This document shows, in pieces, positions 34,156 through 43,807 of a stretch of 64,000 nucleotides of DNA. The stretch's first letter is position 1. Every line of letters starts with the position of its first letter. Under the pieces are notes generated by a model. That model had not been told where the DNA came from and ran no database searches. It saw nothing but the letters and a program-made list of their open reading frames with translations. The position numbers were made by a program, and so were the translations under genes. This DNA comes from Hoeflea_A sp040932035 (lineage in GTDB: Bacteria > Pseudomonadota > Alphaproteobacteria > Rhizobiales > Rhizobiaceae). The stretch covers positions 62,001 to 126,000 of the forward strand of contig NZ_JBFRBB010000002.1 of the NCBI RefSeq assembly GCF_040932035.1, read 5' to 3'.

Positions 34156-34899
34156 TTGAACATCGCAGATATTTCCGTTTTAACTGCCATATTTGCCGGC
34201 AGCCTTTCGTTCCTCTCCCCATGCGTGCTGCCGCTTGTGCCGCCGTATCTGTGCTATATGGCCGGCGTCAGCATGGAAGACTTCCAGGGCGGTCATGAAA
34301 GCGATCGCGGAACACGCCGCTCGATCATGCTCGCATCGTTCTTTTTTACCTTTGGGTTTTCGACCGTTTTTGTCGCGCTCGGCGCCGGTGCATCCAGTAT
34401 CGGCGGGCTTTTGCGTGCGCACATGGACATTCTTTCGCAAATCGCCGGCGTCGTGATCATCATCATGGGCTTGCATTTTCTGGGCCTGTTCCGAATCGGT
34501 TTCCTCAACCGCGAAGCCCGCTTTCAGAGCGGCGGCACACCGGCGACCATGACCGGTGCCTATATTATGGGTCTTGCATTCGCATTTGGCTGGACACCCT
34601 GCATCGGTCCGGTCCTGGGAGCCATACTGGGTGTTGCAAGCGCGCGCGATACAGTGGGAGACGGCGCATTTCTGCTGGCGGCCTACTCGCTGGGCCTGGC
34701 CGTCCCGTTCTGGATTGCAGCAGCATTTTCAGGCGTTTTCATGCAGTTCCTGACGCGCTTTCGCCGTCATCTCGGACATGTGGAAAAGGCGATGGGCGGA
34801 CTTCTCGTTTTGACCGGGATACTGTTCCTGACCGGTGGCATGCAGCGCATGGCCTTCTGGCTTCTCGAGACATTTCCAGCATTTGCAACGATCGGCTAG
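34156..34899 (+). CDS. ccdA: CcdA-family cytochrome c biogenesis/thiol transport protein
   Basis: A polytopic membrane protein of about 247 residues that passes reducing equivalents from cytoplasmic thioredoxin to periplasmic thiols for cytochrome c maturation. The two conserved Cys are in FLSPCVLPLVPPYLCYMAG and, in the fourth helix, GWTPCIGPVLG, and six hydrophobic segments are visible. The start is uncertain: TTG at 34156 gives the family-typical N-terminus LNIADISVLTAIFAG, while a GTG at 34105 has a better ribosome binding site (AAGGTGA) and would add 17 residues. Its TAG stop lies in a CTAG tetramer shared with the convergent EamA gene. Confidence 0.9.
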   Translation: MNIADISVLTAIFAGSLSFLSPCVLPLVPPYLCYMAGVSMEDFQGGHESDRGTRRSIMLASFFFTFGFSTVFVALGAGASSIGGLLRAHMDILSQIAGVVIIIMGLHFLGLFRIGFLNREARFQSGGTPATMTGAYIMGLAFAFGWTPCIGPVLGAILGVASARDTVGDGAFLLAAYSLGLAVPFWIAAAFSGVFMQFLTRFRRHLGHVEKAMGGLLVLTGILFLTGGMQRMAFWLLETFPAFATIG

Positions 34900-35852
34900 C
34901 TTTCCGGCACGCCGATTTTCTTTGACCTTTTACCGGCAGGAAAAGTGGCGAGCGATACGCCGCCCAGCACAAGCAGAATACCTGCAACGTGGAAGGCCTG
35001 AAGCTTTTCTCCCAGAAACAGGACGGCAAGGAGAACACCGTAGGGCGGCAACAGATACATGAAGATGCCGGTGAGTGAGGCGCCGAGCGTCCTCAACCCG
35101 TATTGAAATCCCGAAAACGCCAGCAGGGATGAAAAGACGACGATCCCGGCAATACCCTGCCATGCTGATCCTGTCACCGGCATCACCGCGCCCGATACGA
35201 ATTCAAAGAGCGCAAAGGGAAGCAGCAAAAGCGCCCCTGCGGCGCACACCAGACCGAACAGGGACATGATCGGCAGTTTGGACAGGCGTCCGCTTCTGAA
35301 CAGGATAGAGTATCCTGCCCATGACACAGCCGCCAGCACAAAGCCGACATCTCCGACATTCAGTGACCCGGAAAGAAAACGATTGAAGCTGCCCTGAAAC
35401 AAAATCGCCGCAACCCCTACAAATGCGACCGCCATACCGCCAAGTTCGCGCCAGCGGATCGTCCTGTCGAAAAACACCCGCTCCAGAAGGATGATCATCA
35501 GCGGCGATGTGGTGTAGATCAGCGTGCCGTTTGTCGCCGTTGTGTGCTGGAGGGAATAGTACACGCCCGCACCCGATATCCACATGCCCAGAAAGCCGAG
35601 CAGGAGCAGCAATAGCGGCTCCCGGCGCACCACATCGATAACCTCCCGTCTTGCCTTGAAGACAAAGGGAAGGAGAATCAGAGCGCAGAAACTCCAGCGC
35701 AAAAAGGCCAGCGTGAACGGAGCGACCTCCGGAACCGTAACGCGCCCGAAAATGATATTTGTGGAAAAGAAAAGCGGCGTTAGCGCCATAACCACATAGG
35801 CAATGGCAAGACGCGGCGAACGGCCGGATGGGGTCAGTACATTAGATGTCAT
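34896..35852 (-). CDS. EamA/DMT family transporter
   Basis: A 318-residue inner-membrane protein with ten hydrophobic segments in two EamA repeats, typical of drug/metabolite exporters. Recognisable pieces are the first-helix motif TPLFFSTNIIFGRV, LRWSFCALILLPF, YTTSPLMIILLERVFF at the end of repeat 1 and LLPPYGVLLAVLFLGEKL near the end of repeat 2. The Lys/Arg-rich C-terminus faces the cytoplasm. Such proteins export amino acids or small metabolites; the substrate is unknown. It is divergent from glmU with about 100 bases between starts. Confidence 0.92.
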   Translation of the reverse strand: MTSNVLTPSGRSPRLAIAYVVMALTPLFFSTNIIFGRVTVPEVAPFTLAFLRWSFCALILLPFVFKARREVIDVVRREPLLLLLLGFLGMWISGAGVYYSLQHTTATNGTLIYTTSPLMIILLERVFFDRTIRWRELGGMAVAFVGVAAILFQGSFNRFLSGSLNVGDVGFVLAAVSWAGYSILFRSGRLSKLPIMSLFGLVCAAGALLLLPFALFEFVSGAVMPVTGSAWQGIAGIVVFSSLLAFSGFQYGLRTLGASLTGIFMYLLPPYGVLLAVLFLGEKLQAFHVAGILLVLGGVSLATFPAGKRSKKIGVPES

Positions 35853-35950
35853 GGAGATACGCGCGCCGGGGCTTTCCTAAAAAGAACAAATTCTTTAGAC
35901 GTCCTGTATTATCTTTCCCCAAAATAAAAGAACTAAAAATGGAGAATGCA

Positions 35951-37312
35951 ATGGCGCGCAATTGTCTCGCAGTGGTGCTGGCGGCAGGGGACAGCACCCG
36001 GATGAAGTCGTCGACGTCCAAGGTACTGCACACCGTGGGCAATTTGCCGATGATCACGCACGTCATCAAGGCAGCGCAGTCGGCCGATGTCGATTCGGTC
36101 GCGCTGGTCGTGGGCCGGAACGCTGACGAGGTGGCCGCTGCGGCCGATACGGGACTGCCGGTATCAACCTGGTCGCAGAACGAGCGCCTGGGAACGGCCC
36201 ATGCGGTTCTTGCCGCGCGCAAGGCCATCGAGGAAGGCTTTGACGATATCCTGGTCATATTCGGTGATACGCCGCTGATCACATCAAAATCCCTTGCCAA
36301 TGCCCGCGCTGCGCTTGCAGAAGGCGCAGATGTTGCAGTGATCGGCTTCCGGACCGATGCCCCGGACGGCTATGGACGTCTGATCGAACGCGACGGGCAA
36401 CTTGCAGCCATCCGTGAGCACCGCGATGCGACGGACGCGGAACGTGCAATCACTTTTTGCAATGGCGGCCTGATGGCAATATCTGGGCGCAAGGCTCTCG
36501 AATTGCTGGACGCCGTTGGGAACGACAATGCAAAGGGCGAATATTATCTGACGGACATCGTTGAAATCGCGCGGGCCGCCGGAGGCTCGGTTGTTGCCGT
36601 TGAGGCAAGCGCCGAAGAAGTCCTCGGAATCAATACACGTGTGGAACTCGCAGAGGCAGAGTCACTGTGGCAACACAAGCGGCGTCACGACCTGATGATG
36701 GCGGGCGTCAGTATGCGAGCGCCAGAGACCGTCTTTGTCAGCCACGACACATTGATTGAGGCCGATGTGACCATTGAGCCTAATGTCATCATCGGACCGG
36801 GCGTCACAATTCGCAGCGGTGCGACAGTATTTTCGTACAGTCACCTTGAGGGTGCGGTTATAGACACCGGCTGCTCGGTTGGGCCGTTTGCGCGCCTGAG
36901 GCCTGGAGCCGAATTACAGCACGGTGCCAAAGTCGGAAACTTCTGCGAAGTCAAAAACGCGGTCATTGGCGACGGCGCCAAGGTGAATCACCTGACCTAT
37001 GTCGGTGATGCGGATATCGGGGCGAAAGCCAATATCGGTGCCGGTACGATCACCTGCAATTATGACGGCGTTAACAAACACCGCACAATCATTGGCGCCG
37101 GCGCTTTTGTCGGCTCCAACTCAGCGCTCGTTGCGCCGGTGACGATTGGTGACGGTTCCTATGTTGCGTCCGGCAGCGTCGTAACGATGGATGTACCGGC
37201 AGATGCTTTGTCGTTCGGGCGGGCACGGCAGACCAACAAAGAAGGGCTGGCCGTAAAGTTGAAAGAGCGCAGCCTTGCGGAAAAAGAGCGCCGCAGAAAA
37301 GCCGGGAATTGA
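35951..37312 (+). CDS. glmU: Bifunctional UDP-GlcNAc pyrophosphorylase / glucosamine-1-phosphate acetyltransferase
   Basis: A 453-residue enzyme making UDP-GlcNAc for peptidoglycan and LPS. The N-terminal uridyltransferase domain has LAAGDSTRMKSSTSKVLH, then GDTPLI and EYYLTDI. The C-terminal left-handed beta-helix shows hexapeptide repeats, GPFARLRPGAEL, KVGNFCEVKNA, NHLTYVGDADIG and GAGTITCNYDG, which includes the acetyltransferase active site. The ATG at 35951 has GGAG 6 bases away; earlier in-frame starts are not supported. GlmS, which supplies glucosamine-6-phosphate, follows 119 bases later. Confidence 0.97.
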   Translation: MARNCLAVVLAAGDSTRMKSSTSKVLHTVGNLPMITHVIKAAQSADVDSVALVVGRNADEVAAAADTGLPVSTWSQNERLGTAHAVLAARKAIEEGFDDILVIFGDTPLITSKSLANARAALAEGADVAVIGFRTDAPDGYGRLIERDGQLAAIREHRDATDAERAITFCNGGLMAISGRKALELLDAVGNDNAKGEYYLTDIVEIARAAGGSVVAVEASAEEVLGINTRVELAEAESLWQHKRRHDLMMAGVSMRAPETVFVSHDTLIEADVTIEPNVIIGPGVTIRSGATVFSYSHLEGAVIDTGCSVGPFARLRPGAELQHGAKVGNFCEVKNAVIGDGAKVNHLTYVGDADIGAKANIGAGTITCNYDGVNKHRTIIGAGAFVGSNSALVAPVTIGDGSYVASGSVVTMDVPADALSFGRARQTNKEGLAVKLKERSLAEKERRRKAGN

Positions 37313-37431
37313 TCTTCCGGTTGCGCTGTCGGCCATATAAAACAAAATTTGTGATGTAATTGTTTGCGACATTGTCGCCATTGCAGTGATCAGGCAAATG
37401 GCTATCAAAGCAGTGTTCTGAGGGGAATTTT

Positions 37432-39258
37432 ATGTGCGGCATTGTTGGAATCATTGGCAATAAGCCGGTTGCGTCGCTTCTGGTGGACGCGCTGAAGAGG
37501 CTTGAATATCGCGGATACGATTCAGCCGGTGTTGCAACCCTGCTCAAGGGTAAGCTCGACCGCCGCCGTGCGGAAGGCAAACTTGTCAACCTCGAGGCAG
37601 AGCTTTCTGGCAACCCGCTCGACGGCAATGTGGGTATTGGCCACACGCGCTGGGCCACCCATGGCGCGCCGACGCAAAACAACGCGCACCCGCATTTTTG
37701 TGAGGGGGTCGCCGTTGTTCACAACGGTATCATTGAGAATTTTTCTGAGATCCGGGAGCAGTTGTCAGCAAGGGGTGCTGAGTTTACCACCGATACCGAC
37801 ACCGAGGTTGTCGCCCAGCTTCTTGCCAGCCTGTTGCGCAGTGGAAAAACACCCAAGGAAGCCATGCTCGCGACGCTGAAGCTGATCAAAGGCGCCTACG
37901 CCCTTGCGGTGCTATTCGATGGTGAAGACGGTCAGATCATGGGAGCACGCAATGGTCCGCCACTTGCCGTTGGTTTCGGAGACGGTGAGATGTTCCTTGG
38001 TTCTGACGCTATTGCGCTGTCGCCCTTTACCGACGACATCACCTATCTCGAGGATGGCGACTGGGCCGTTATTCGCAAGGACGGCGTGGAGATATTCGAC
38101 GGCGAAGGCAAACGGGTTGAACGCCCGCGCAGCAAGGCTTCCACCGCTTATGCCCAGGTGGATAAGGGAAACCACCGCCATTTCATGGAAAAGGAAATCT
38201 ATGAGCAGCCGGAGGTAATGTCCCATACGCTTGCTCACTATGTGGATTTTGCCTCCGGAAAGGTCCGCGATCTCGCGTCCGAAATCGACTTTTCATCGGT
38301 AGACGGTCTTAAAATAGCGGCATGTGGAACTGCCTATTACGCCGGTCAAATCGGAAAATACTGGTTTGAGCGTTATGCGCGGCTCCCAGTCGAGATCGAT
38401 GTGGCTTCGGAATTCCGCTACCGGGAGATGCCGCTGCCGGGAAACCAGGCGGCCCTGTTTGTCTCTCAGTCCGGCGAGACCGCCGATACGCTTGCTTCTT
38501 TGCGCTACTGCAAGGAACACGGGCTGAAAATCGGCTCGATTGTCAATGTCCGCGAATCAACGATCGCCCGCGAATCGGATGTGGTATTTCCGACGCTGGC
38601 CGGTCCGGAAATAGGCGTTGCATCCACCAAGGCACTGACCTGTCAGCTCTCTGCATTTGCAGCGCTTGCGATCGCTGCTGGACGCGCCCGCGGCACACTG
38701 ATTGCGGACGAGGAACTGAACATGGTCCGGGCACTCTCAGAGGCGCCGAGAATTGCGGGCTCCGTGCTCAATTCCATACAGCCGCAGTTGGAAACCCTTT
38801 CCAGAGAACTGTCAAAATACCGGGACGTTCTTTATCTTGGGCGCGGCACCAACTTTACGCTCGCCCTTGAAGGTGCCCTTAAGCTCAAGGAAATTTCCTA
38901 CATTCATGCGGAAGGCTATGCCGCCGGAGAACTCAAGCACGGGCCGATAGCACTGATCGACGAAAACATGCCTGTCATCGTCATTGCTCCCTATGACCGG
39001 CATTACGAAAAGACGATATCAAACATGCAGGAAGTTGCGGCCAGGGGAGGGCGAATCATTTTCGTTACCGACGAAAACGGCGCCGCCGCCAATGACCTCG
39101 AGACAATGGCAACGATCGCTCTGCCGAATGTCGATGAACTGGTTATGCCGTTGATTTTTACCCTGCCTATTCAGTTGATTGCCTATCACACCGCGGTTTT
39201 CATGGGCACCGATGTTGATCAACCCAGAAATCTGGCGAAATCCGTCACTGTCGAATAG
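37432..39258 (+). CDS. glmS: Glutamine--fructose-6-phosphate aminotransferase (isomerising)
   Basis: A 608-residue enzyme converting fructose-6-phosphate and glutamine to glucosamine-6-phosphate. The N-terminal nucleophile Cys2 is in MCGIVGIIGN, with RWATHG and DTDTEVVAQLL in the glutaminase domain. Two SIS sugar-isomerase domains follow (ACGTAYYAG, SQSGETADTLAS, TCQLSAFAALA, EGALKLKEISYIHAEGYAAG), and the C-terminus DQPRNLAKSVTVE is canonical. GGGG lies upstream of the ATG. No glmS ribozyme-like fold was recognised in the 119-base leader. Forms a hexosamine pair with glmU. Confidence 0.98.
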   Translation: MCGIVGIIGNKPVASLLVDALKRLEYRGYDSAGVATLLKGKLDRRRAEGKLVNLEAELSGNPLDGNVGIGHTRWATHGAPTQNNAHPHFCEGVAVVHNGIIENFSEIREQLSARGAEFTTDTDTEVVAQLLASLLRSGKTPKEAMLATLKLIKGAYALAVLFDGEDGQIMGARNGPPLAVGFGDGEMFLGSDAIALSPFTDDITYLEDGDWAVIRKDGVEIFDGEGKRVERPRSKASTAYAQVDKGNHRHFMEKEIYEQPEVMSHTLAHYVDFASGKVRDLASEIDFSSVDGLKIAACGTAYYAGQIGKYWFERYARLPVEIDVASEFRYREMPLPGNQAALFVSQSGETADTLASLRYCKEHGLKIGSIVNVRESTIARESDVVFPTLAGPEIGVASTKALTCQLSAFAALAIAAGRARGTLIADEELNMVRALSEAPRIAGSVLNSIQPQLETLSRELSKYRDVLYLGRGTNFTLALEGALKLKEISYIHAEGYAAGELKHGPIALIDENMPVIVIAPYDRHYEKTISNMQEVAARGGRIIFVTDENGAAANDLETMATIALPNVDELVMPLIFTLPIQLIAYHTAVFMGTDVDQPRNLAKSVTVE

Positions 39259-39412
39259 GACAGGCATGAAGGCTGGCAAATGGGGATTTACGCATTTTCC
39301 CGGACTGTTAAGCGCGCGCGAAACAGGCCATGTGCGAACTGAGCTTGTTGCCGGAAGCGTATGTTCCTATATTACTTTGCATATATTCTTGCTCCCCATT
39401 GCGGCTCGGTGA

Positions 39413-40129
39413 ATGTCAGAAAAACAAACCCGCCTATCAGCGTCAACACGGATCAGAAACTACTTTCTGACCGGATTGATTATTTGTGCGCCGCTGGCGA
39501 TCACAGCCTATCTAACCTGGTCTTTCATCAAATGGGTGGATGGCTGGGTAAAACCCTATCTGCCGGCAGTTTATAACCCCGACAACTACCTGCCGTTCAG
39601 CATTCCCGGGTTCGGTCTGCTGACGGCGCTGGTGTTCATTACCGTCGTTGGTTTTCTGACCGCGAACCTCATTGGCCGCACCATCGTCGCTTACGGCGAA
39701 TCGATCCTCAACCGGATGCCGCTGATCAGGGGTGTCTACAAAGGTCTGAAGCAAATATTTCAGACGGTTCTTGCCGAGCAGAACAACTCCTTCAACAAGG
39801 CCGGTCTCATCGAATATCCGCGCCGCGGCATCTGGTCCATGGTGTTCCTGGCGACAGAAACCAAGGGAGAGGTGGACTCGCGGCTTCATGATACCGGCAA
39901 TGACACCATTTCGGTATTTCTGCCAACAACGCCGAATCCAACATCCGGTTTCCTGCTGTTCGTCCCGCGGGACGAAATTATCATTCTGGATATGACCGTC
40001 GAGGAGGCCGCCAAAATGGTAATTTCAGCGGGTTTGGTCGCACCTGAATATCAGGCCAAGACGGAAGCGCTCGCCAAAGAGGCTCAGGAAAAACAGGATT
40101 TGGAAGACAGCCAATCCGCCGCACAGTAG
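39413..40129 (+). CDS. DUF502 family membrane protein
   Basis: A 238-residue protein with two N-terminal transmembrane helices (YFLTGLIICAPLAITAYL and LLTALVFITVVGFLTANLIG) and a C-terminal soluble domain containing RMPLIRGVYKGLKQIFQTVL, a DUF502 hallmark, and GFLLFVPRDEIIILDMTVEE. The function of the family is not established. It lies 154 bases after glmS, a conserved neighbourhood with recG in Rhizobiales (recollection). The C-terminus is a charged helix. Confidence 0.92.
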   Translation: MSEKQTRLSASTRIRNYFLTGLIICAPLAITAYLTWSFIKWVDGWVKPYLPAVYNPDNYLPFSIPGFGLLTALVFITVVGFLTANLIGRTIVAYGESILNRMPLIRGVYKGLKQIFQTVLAEQNNSFNKAGLIEYPRRGIWSMVFLATETKGEVDSRLHDTGNDTISVFLPTTPNPTSGFLLFVPRDEIIILDMTVEEAAKMVISAGLVAPEYQAKTEALAKEAQEKQDLEDSQSAAQ

Positions 40130-40137
40130 GCGACAAT

Positions 40138-40998
40138 TCAACTGGCGCGCAATTTGCGGATTTTCCGCTTCAGTTTCGTTGCGAAGCTCATCCCGGCGTT
40201 GTGGCGATGGTTGCCACGGCCATTGATGAGAGAAGCATCGATAAAGAGTTGCCCGCCATTGTTTCGAAGGCTCTCATGAAAAGCGACATGTTCGCAAACC
40301 TCATGGCCGTCTTCGTCTACTCCGACATATCGGCAATCGCGCAGCGCCTGTAACCTGTAAATCCCGAAGCCGCCAAAAGCGCTCTGAACTTCGATGAACC
40401 CACGCTCCGGATCCAGCTTTTCGCGCCGCTTTACGACGAACTCGTCAATCGCCTCTTCTTTTGACATATCCTCAGGGCGCTCGCGGACACGTTTCCAGCA
40501 ATCGTCCGGGCTCCAGGTTGGATGGCGCAGGGCCCAGATATCGTAGTACCGTTCGCTTTGATTTGCGAACACGGCCGTCCATGCTGGCTCCTCAAGCTCC
40601 ATAAGTTCCAGGATACGCACCTTGTCGAGCCGTTCATTGACGGCGTCTAGATCCAGTTTTATCAGGTAGTCGAATTGTCCCAGCCGCTGCGAAGATAACG
40701 CGGTCTCCACGCATTTGTTGCGCAGCAGAGCGAGCCGTTCGGTCCTCGAATTTATTTTAGCATCCAGATTGTCAAACGACTGGACCGTTCCTCGGTCATG
40801 CTTTTGGTGGAACCGCTCGAGCTGCTTCGCTGTATTGTCCACCGAGTTGTTTTCGAAAAACACATACCCCCAATCGTCGAGATCGGCACTGAGATCTTCG
40901 ATGGAATTCAAAATGGAGGGAAGGGCGTGGGCGCAGTCGCGCGCTAGTCCGGCAAAAACGACCCGCTTTTGTGATGTCACAGCTGTTTTGTCCTGCAT
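40138..40998 (-). CDS. GT69-like (CAP59-type) glycosyltransferase candidate
   Basis: A protein of about 286 residues. The order VFAGLARDCAHALPSILNSI, WGYVFFENNSVDNTAKQL, RTERLALLRNKCVETA and the acidic LIKLDLDAVN strongly recalls the fungal mannosyltransferase CAP59 family (GT69), in which a FENDS-like motif and a DxD-like Asp cluster define the GT-A nucleotide-sugar site. A late FGGFGIYRL segment fits an acceptor region. The start is set at the ATG (40998); a TTG 12 bases upstream is possible. It interrupts the otherwise conserved glmS-DUF502-recG neighbourhood and faces the DUF502 gene with 8 bases between stops. Confidence 0.7.
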   Translation of the reverse strand: MQDKTAVTSQKRVVFAGLARDCAHALPSILNSIEDLSADLDDWGYVFFENNSVDNTAKQLERFHQKHDRGTVQSFDNLDAKINSRTERLALLRNKCVETALSSQRLGQFDYLIKLDLDAVNERLDKVRILELMELEEPAWTAVFANQSERYYDIWALRHPTWSPDDCWKRVRERPEDMSKEEAIDEFVVKRREKLDPERGFIEVQSAFGGFGIYRLQALRDCRYVGVDEDGHEVCEHVAFHESLRNNGGQLFIDASLINGRGNHRHNAGMSFATKLKRKIRKLRAS

Positions 40999-41070
40999 GA
41001 TTTCAGACAATCGTACTAGCGTCGATTGACACGCTCGGCAAGTTCCGCGGCAGATCTATGCCCAGGAGAT

Positions 41071-41499
41071 TCACGTGGAGGCCTTACCGGAGCGCTTTCG
41101 GCTATGATAGGTCAGAGCAAGGGCCAGGCAGTGTTTCAATGCATCATCGGGCGGCGGCTGTGCTGCCGCAAACGACATGCGACGATTGCCCTCAAACTCA
41201 AAGAGATCCGGATAGAGTTCGCGGCATGTCGAAATCAGGTCGGTCTGGCAATGAAAGAAGATGGAGCACTGATCCGGGCGACTGGAATGCCAGTTCATGC
41301 GGATGGTTGACCCGCTCTTCGGTCGAACGGTCAGGTAACTCGGTTCACCCCACTTTAGAGTTTCTTCTACTTTTCCAACACCATCCGTATCCGAAGCCGC
41401 CAGAAATACCAGTTCGCGCAGGGCAAGCATGCTTTCTTTCACATCGTCCGGATAGCCGGAAAATATGGCTTCGACATCTGCCGATTGAAAGGGTGTCAT
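41071..41499 (-). CDS. DUF1801 family protein
   Basis: A 142-residue cytoplasmic protein with the YdhG/DUF1801 layout: an N-terminal helix (VEAIFSGYPDDVKESMLALR), EETLKWGEPSYLTVRPKSGS, and a Phe/Tyr-rich strand that covers a hydrophobic pocket. The family is of undefined function. It lies 8 bases after recG on the same strand, with GGATAGGAAA upstream, so it is probably co-transcribed with recG. Confidence 0.85.
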   Translation of the reverse strand: MTPFQSADVEAIFSGYPDDVKESMLALRELVFLAASDTDGVGKVEETLKWGEPSYLTVRPKSGSTIRMNWHSSRPDQCSIFFHCQTDLISTCRELYPDLFEFEGNRRMSFAAAQPPPDDALKHCLALALTYHSRKRSGKAST

Positions 41500-41507
41500 C
41501 GTTTTTC

Positions 41508-43613
41508 CTATCCCGCACGCAGCAGCTTAATCGCCTCGTCCCGCCGCCACAAATACAACAGCATCCGTAGCGCCTGACCGCGCTCGGACGCAAGTTCACC
41601 GTCCATTTCCAGGATATAGCGCGCATCGTTGCGGGCGGTCTCCAAAAGGTCCCGGTGCGCCTCGAGGTCGACGAGCCGAAAACCGGGTGCACCCGACTGT
41701 CTGGTTCCAAGCAATTCGCCTTCACCGCGAAGTTTCAAGTCCTCTTCAGCGATTCGGAAACCGTCCTCACTCTCACGCATGATGGATAGCCGTGCTCTTG
41801 CCGTCTCGCTCAACGGCCCTTTGTAGAGGAGGATACAGCTGGAAGCCTCCGATCCGCGTCCGACACGTCCGCGAAGCTGATGCAATTGCGCCAGCCCGAA
41901 GCGCTCGGCATGCTCGATGACCATGATCGACGCGTCCGGAACATCGACGCCAACCTCGATCACCGTGGTCGCCACCAGAATACGTGTTTTGCCGGTTTTG
42001 AAATCCTGCATCGCACGATCCTTGTCGGCGCTGCTCATACGGCCATGCACCACGTCGACAAGCGCACCGAATTCCGCGGCAAGATATGCGTGCCGCTGCT
42101 CCGCGGACATGAGTTCCGAGAGTTCCGATTCTTCGACGAGGGGACATATCCAGTAGGCCTTCTTTCCCTTTGATATCGCATCCTTCAGCCTCCGGACGAT
42201 GTCGCCGATACGTTCAAGTTCAAGAGTTACGGTTTTTATGGGAAGCCGGCCGGCCGGTTTTTCAGTCAGGCGCGATACGTCCATATCGCCAAACGCTGAA
42301 AGGACGAGAGTTCGCGGGATAGGTGTTGCAGTCGTCACCAGCATGTGAGGCGCTGCACCCTTTGCCGTCAGGCGAAGACGTTGATGCACCCCGAACCGGT
42401 GCTGCTCGTCGACCACGGCAAGAAGCAGGTCATGATAATTGACGCTTTCCTGGAACAAAGCATGGGTGCCAACAATCATTTTTGTCTCACCGCTCTCAAT
42501 GCGGGAGAGGATTGCTTGCCGTTCTTTCGCCTTTGTACGGCCCGTCAGTATATCCACGCGAACGCCGGCCTGACGTGCCAGGGGTTCGATCGTGGCAAAG
42601 TGCTGCTGCGCGAGTATCTCGGTGGGTGCCATCAAAACCGACTGCCCGCCGACCTCTGCACAGGCCGCCATTGCAAAGAGCGCGACGGCCGTTTTGCCCG
42701 AGCCGACGTCTCCCTGAAGCAGCCGCAACATTCTGTTCGGGCTTTGCATATCCTTGAGGATGTCCGCGATCGCCTCCCGCTGGCTTTCGGTTAATTGAAA
42801 AGGAAGCGCTTCAAGCAGTTTTTCCCGGACAGAGCCGTCGCCCTTTACAGGTCTGCCCTGCAGCTTGCGGATGCGTTGACGCACAAGCGCAAGAGAAAGC
42901 TGTCCCGCCAGGAGTTCGTCATAGGCAAGACGCCGCCGCGCGGGTGCATTGGGGTTCATGTCATGCTCGTCGCGCGGTGCATGCAGCCCGCGCACGGCTG
43001 CGGCAAAATCCGGCAACCCGTTCTGTACAAGGAACGCCTCATTCAGCCACTCGGGCAGGTCAGGGAGGGCGGCGACGGCGCTGTCTACGGCGCGTTGCAG
43101 CAATTTCGGTGATAGGCCCGCCGTGAGCGGATAGACCGGTTCCACCAGCGGAAAATTATCGATGTCTTCCGCAAGTGCCATCCGGTCCGGGTGAACCATC
43201 GATGCCCGGCCGTTGAACCAGTCAACCTTACCGCTGACCAGCACCGTTTCTCCAACCGGCAACGATCGCTCGAGCCAGCTTTGGCGAGCGTGAAAGAACG
43301 TTAGCGCAATGTCGCCTGTCTCATCATGGGCAAATACCCGGTACGGGACATTGCCTTTGCCCCGTGGCGAAGGCTGATGTCGATCGACATGCAGTTTCAG
43401 GGTGACGATTGCGTGCTCCGGCGAATAGGCAACGCCAGGCTGGTTCCTGCGATCGATCAGCCGGTGTGGCGGCAGGAGAAGGAGATCGACGGCCCTTGTG
43501 TCATCGGCGCTTTCCCGACCCAGTGCCTTCGCGATCAGCGCCGCAATCTTGGGTCCAATGCCGGTGAAGGATGTTATCGGCACAAACAGCGGGTCAAGCA
43601 GATTTGGACGCAT
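41508..43613 (-). CDS. recG: ATP-dependent DNA helicase RecG
   Basis: A 701-residue helicase that remodels stalled forks and branched DNA. The N-terminal wedge/OB domain is followed by Walker A GDVGSGKTAVALFA (about residue 300), motif II DEQH in VVDEQHRFGVHQRL, motif III TTATPIPRTL and, in the second RecA domain, ATTVIEVGVDVPDA and QLRGRVGRGSEASSC. The C-terminal DLKLRGEGELLGTRQSG region is typical of RecG. It is divergent from sdhE-mfd, a common alphaproteobacterial arrangement. Confidence 0.97.
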   Translation of the reverse strand: MRPNLLDPLFVPITSFTGIGPKIAALIAKALGRESADDTRAVDLLLLPPHRLIDRRNQPGVAYSPEHAIVTLKLHVDRHQPSPRGKGNVPYRVFAHDETGDIALTFFHARQSWLERSLPVGETVLVSGKVDWFNGRASMVHPDRMALAEDIDNFPLVEPVYPLTAGLSPKLLQRAVDSAVAALPDLPEWLNEAFLVQNGLPDFAAAVRGLHAPRDEHDMNPNAPARRRLAYDELLAGQLSLALVRQRIRKLQGRPVKGDGSVREKLLEALPFQLTESQREAIADILKDMQSPNRMLRLLQGDVGSGKTAVALFAMAACAEVGGQSVLMAPTEILAQQHFATIEPLARQAGVRVDILTGRTKAKERQAILSRIESGETKMIVGTHALFQESVNYHDLLLAVVDEQHRFGVHQRLRLTAKGAAPHMLVTTATPIPRTLVLSAFGDMDVSRLTEKPAGRLPIKTVTLELERIGDIVRRLKDAISKGKKAYWICPLVEESELSELMSAEQRHAYLAAEFGALVDVVHGRMSSADKDRAMQDFKTGKTRILVATTVIEVGVDVPDASIMVIEHAERFGLAQLHQLRGRVGRGSEASSCILLYKGPLSETARARLSIMRESEDGFRIAEEDLKLRGEGELLGTRQSGAPGFRLVDLEAHRDLLETARNDARYILEMDGELASERGQALRMLLYLWRRDEAIKLLRAG

Positions 43614-43807
43614 TCAGTCACGTTCTCCGTAACTGTCCACCTTTGGAAAAATTGCCTGAAACAGATCAAGATCGCGTGCCATATCTCTCCTCGTCGATGG
43701 ACTGACGCGTAACCTATCACGATGCAACCCGATCTTTGAACGCAAAGCTGACAATTGGCTTTGCCTTCGCTATAGAAACGCATCACCACGAGGAAACAGA
43801 ACAGCAT

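Noticed and set aside
37313..37431. glmS ribozyme or riboswitch in the glmS leader
   Set aside because: Only a short GCGAC-ATT-GTCGC hairpin is visible; no ribozyme core was recognised, and the ribozyme is typical of Gram-positives.
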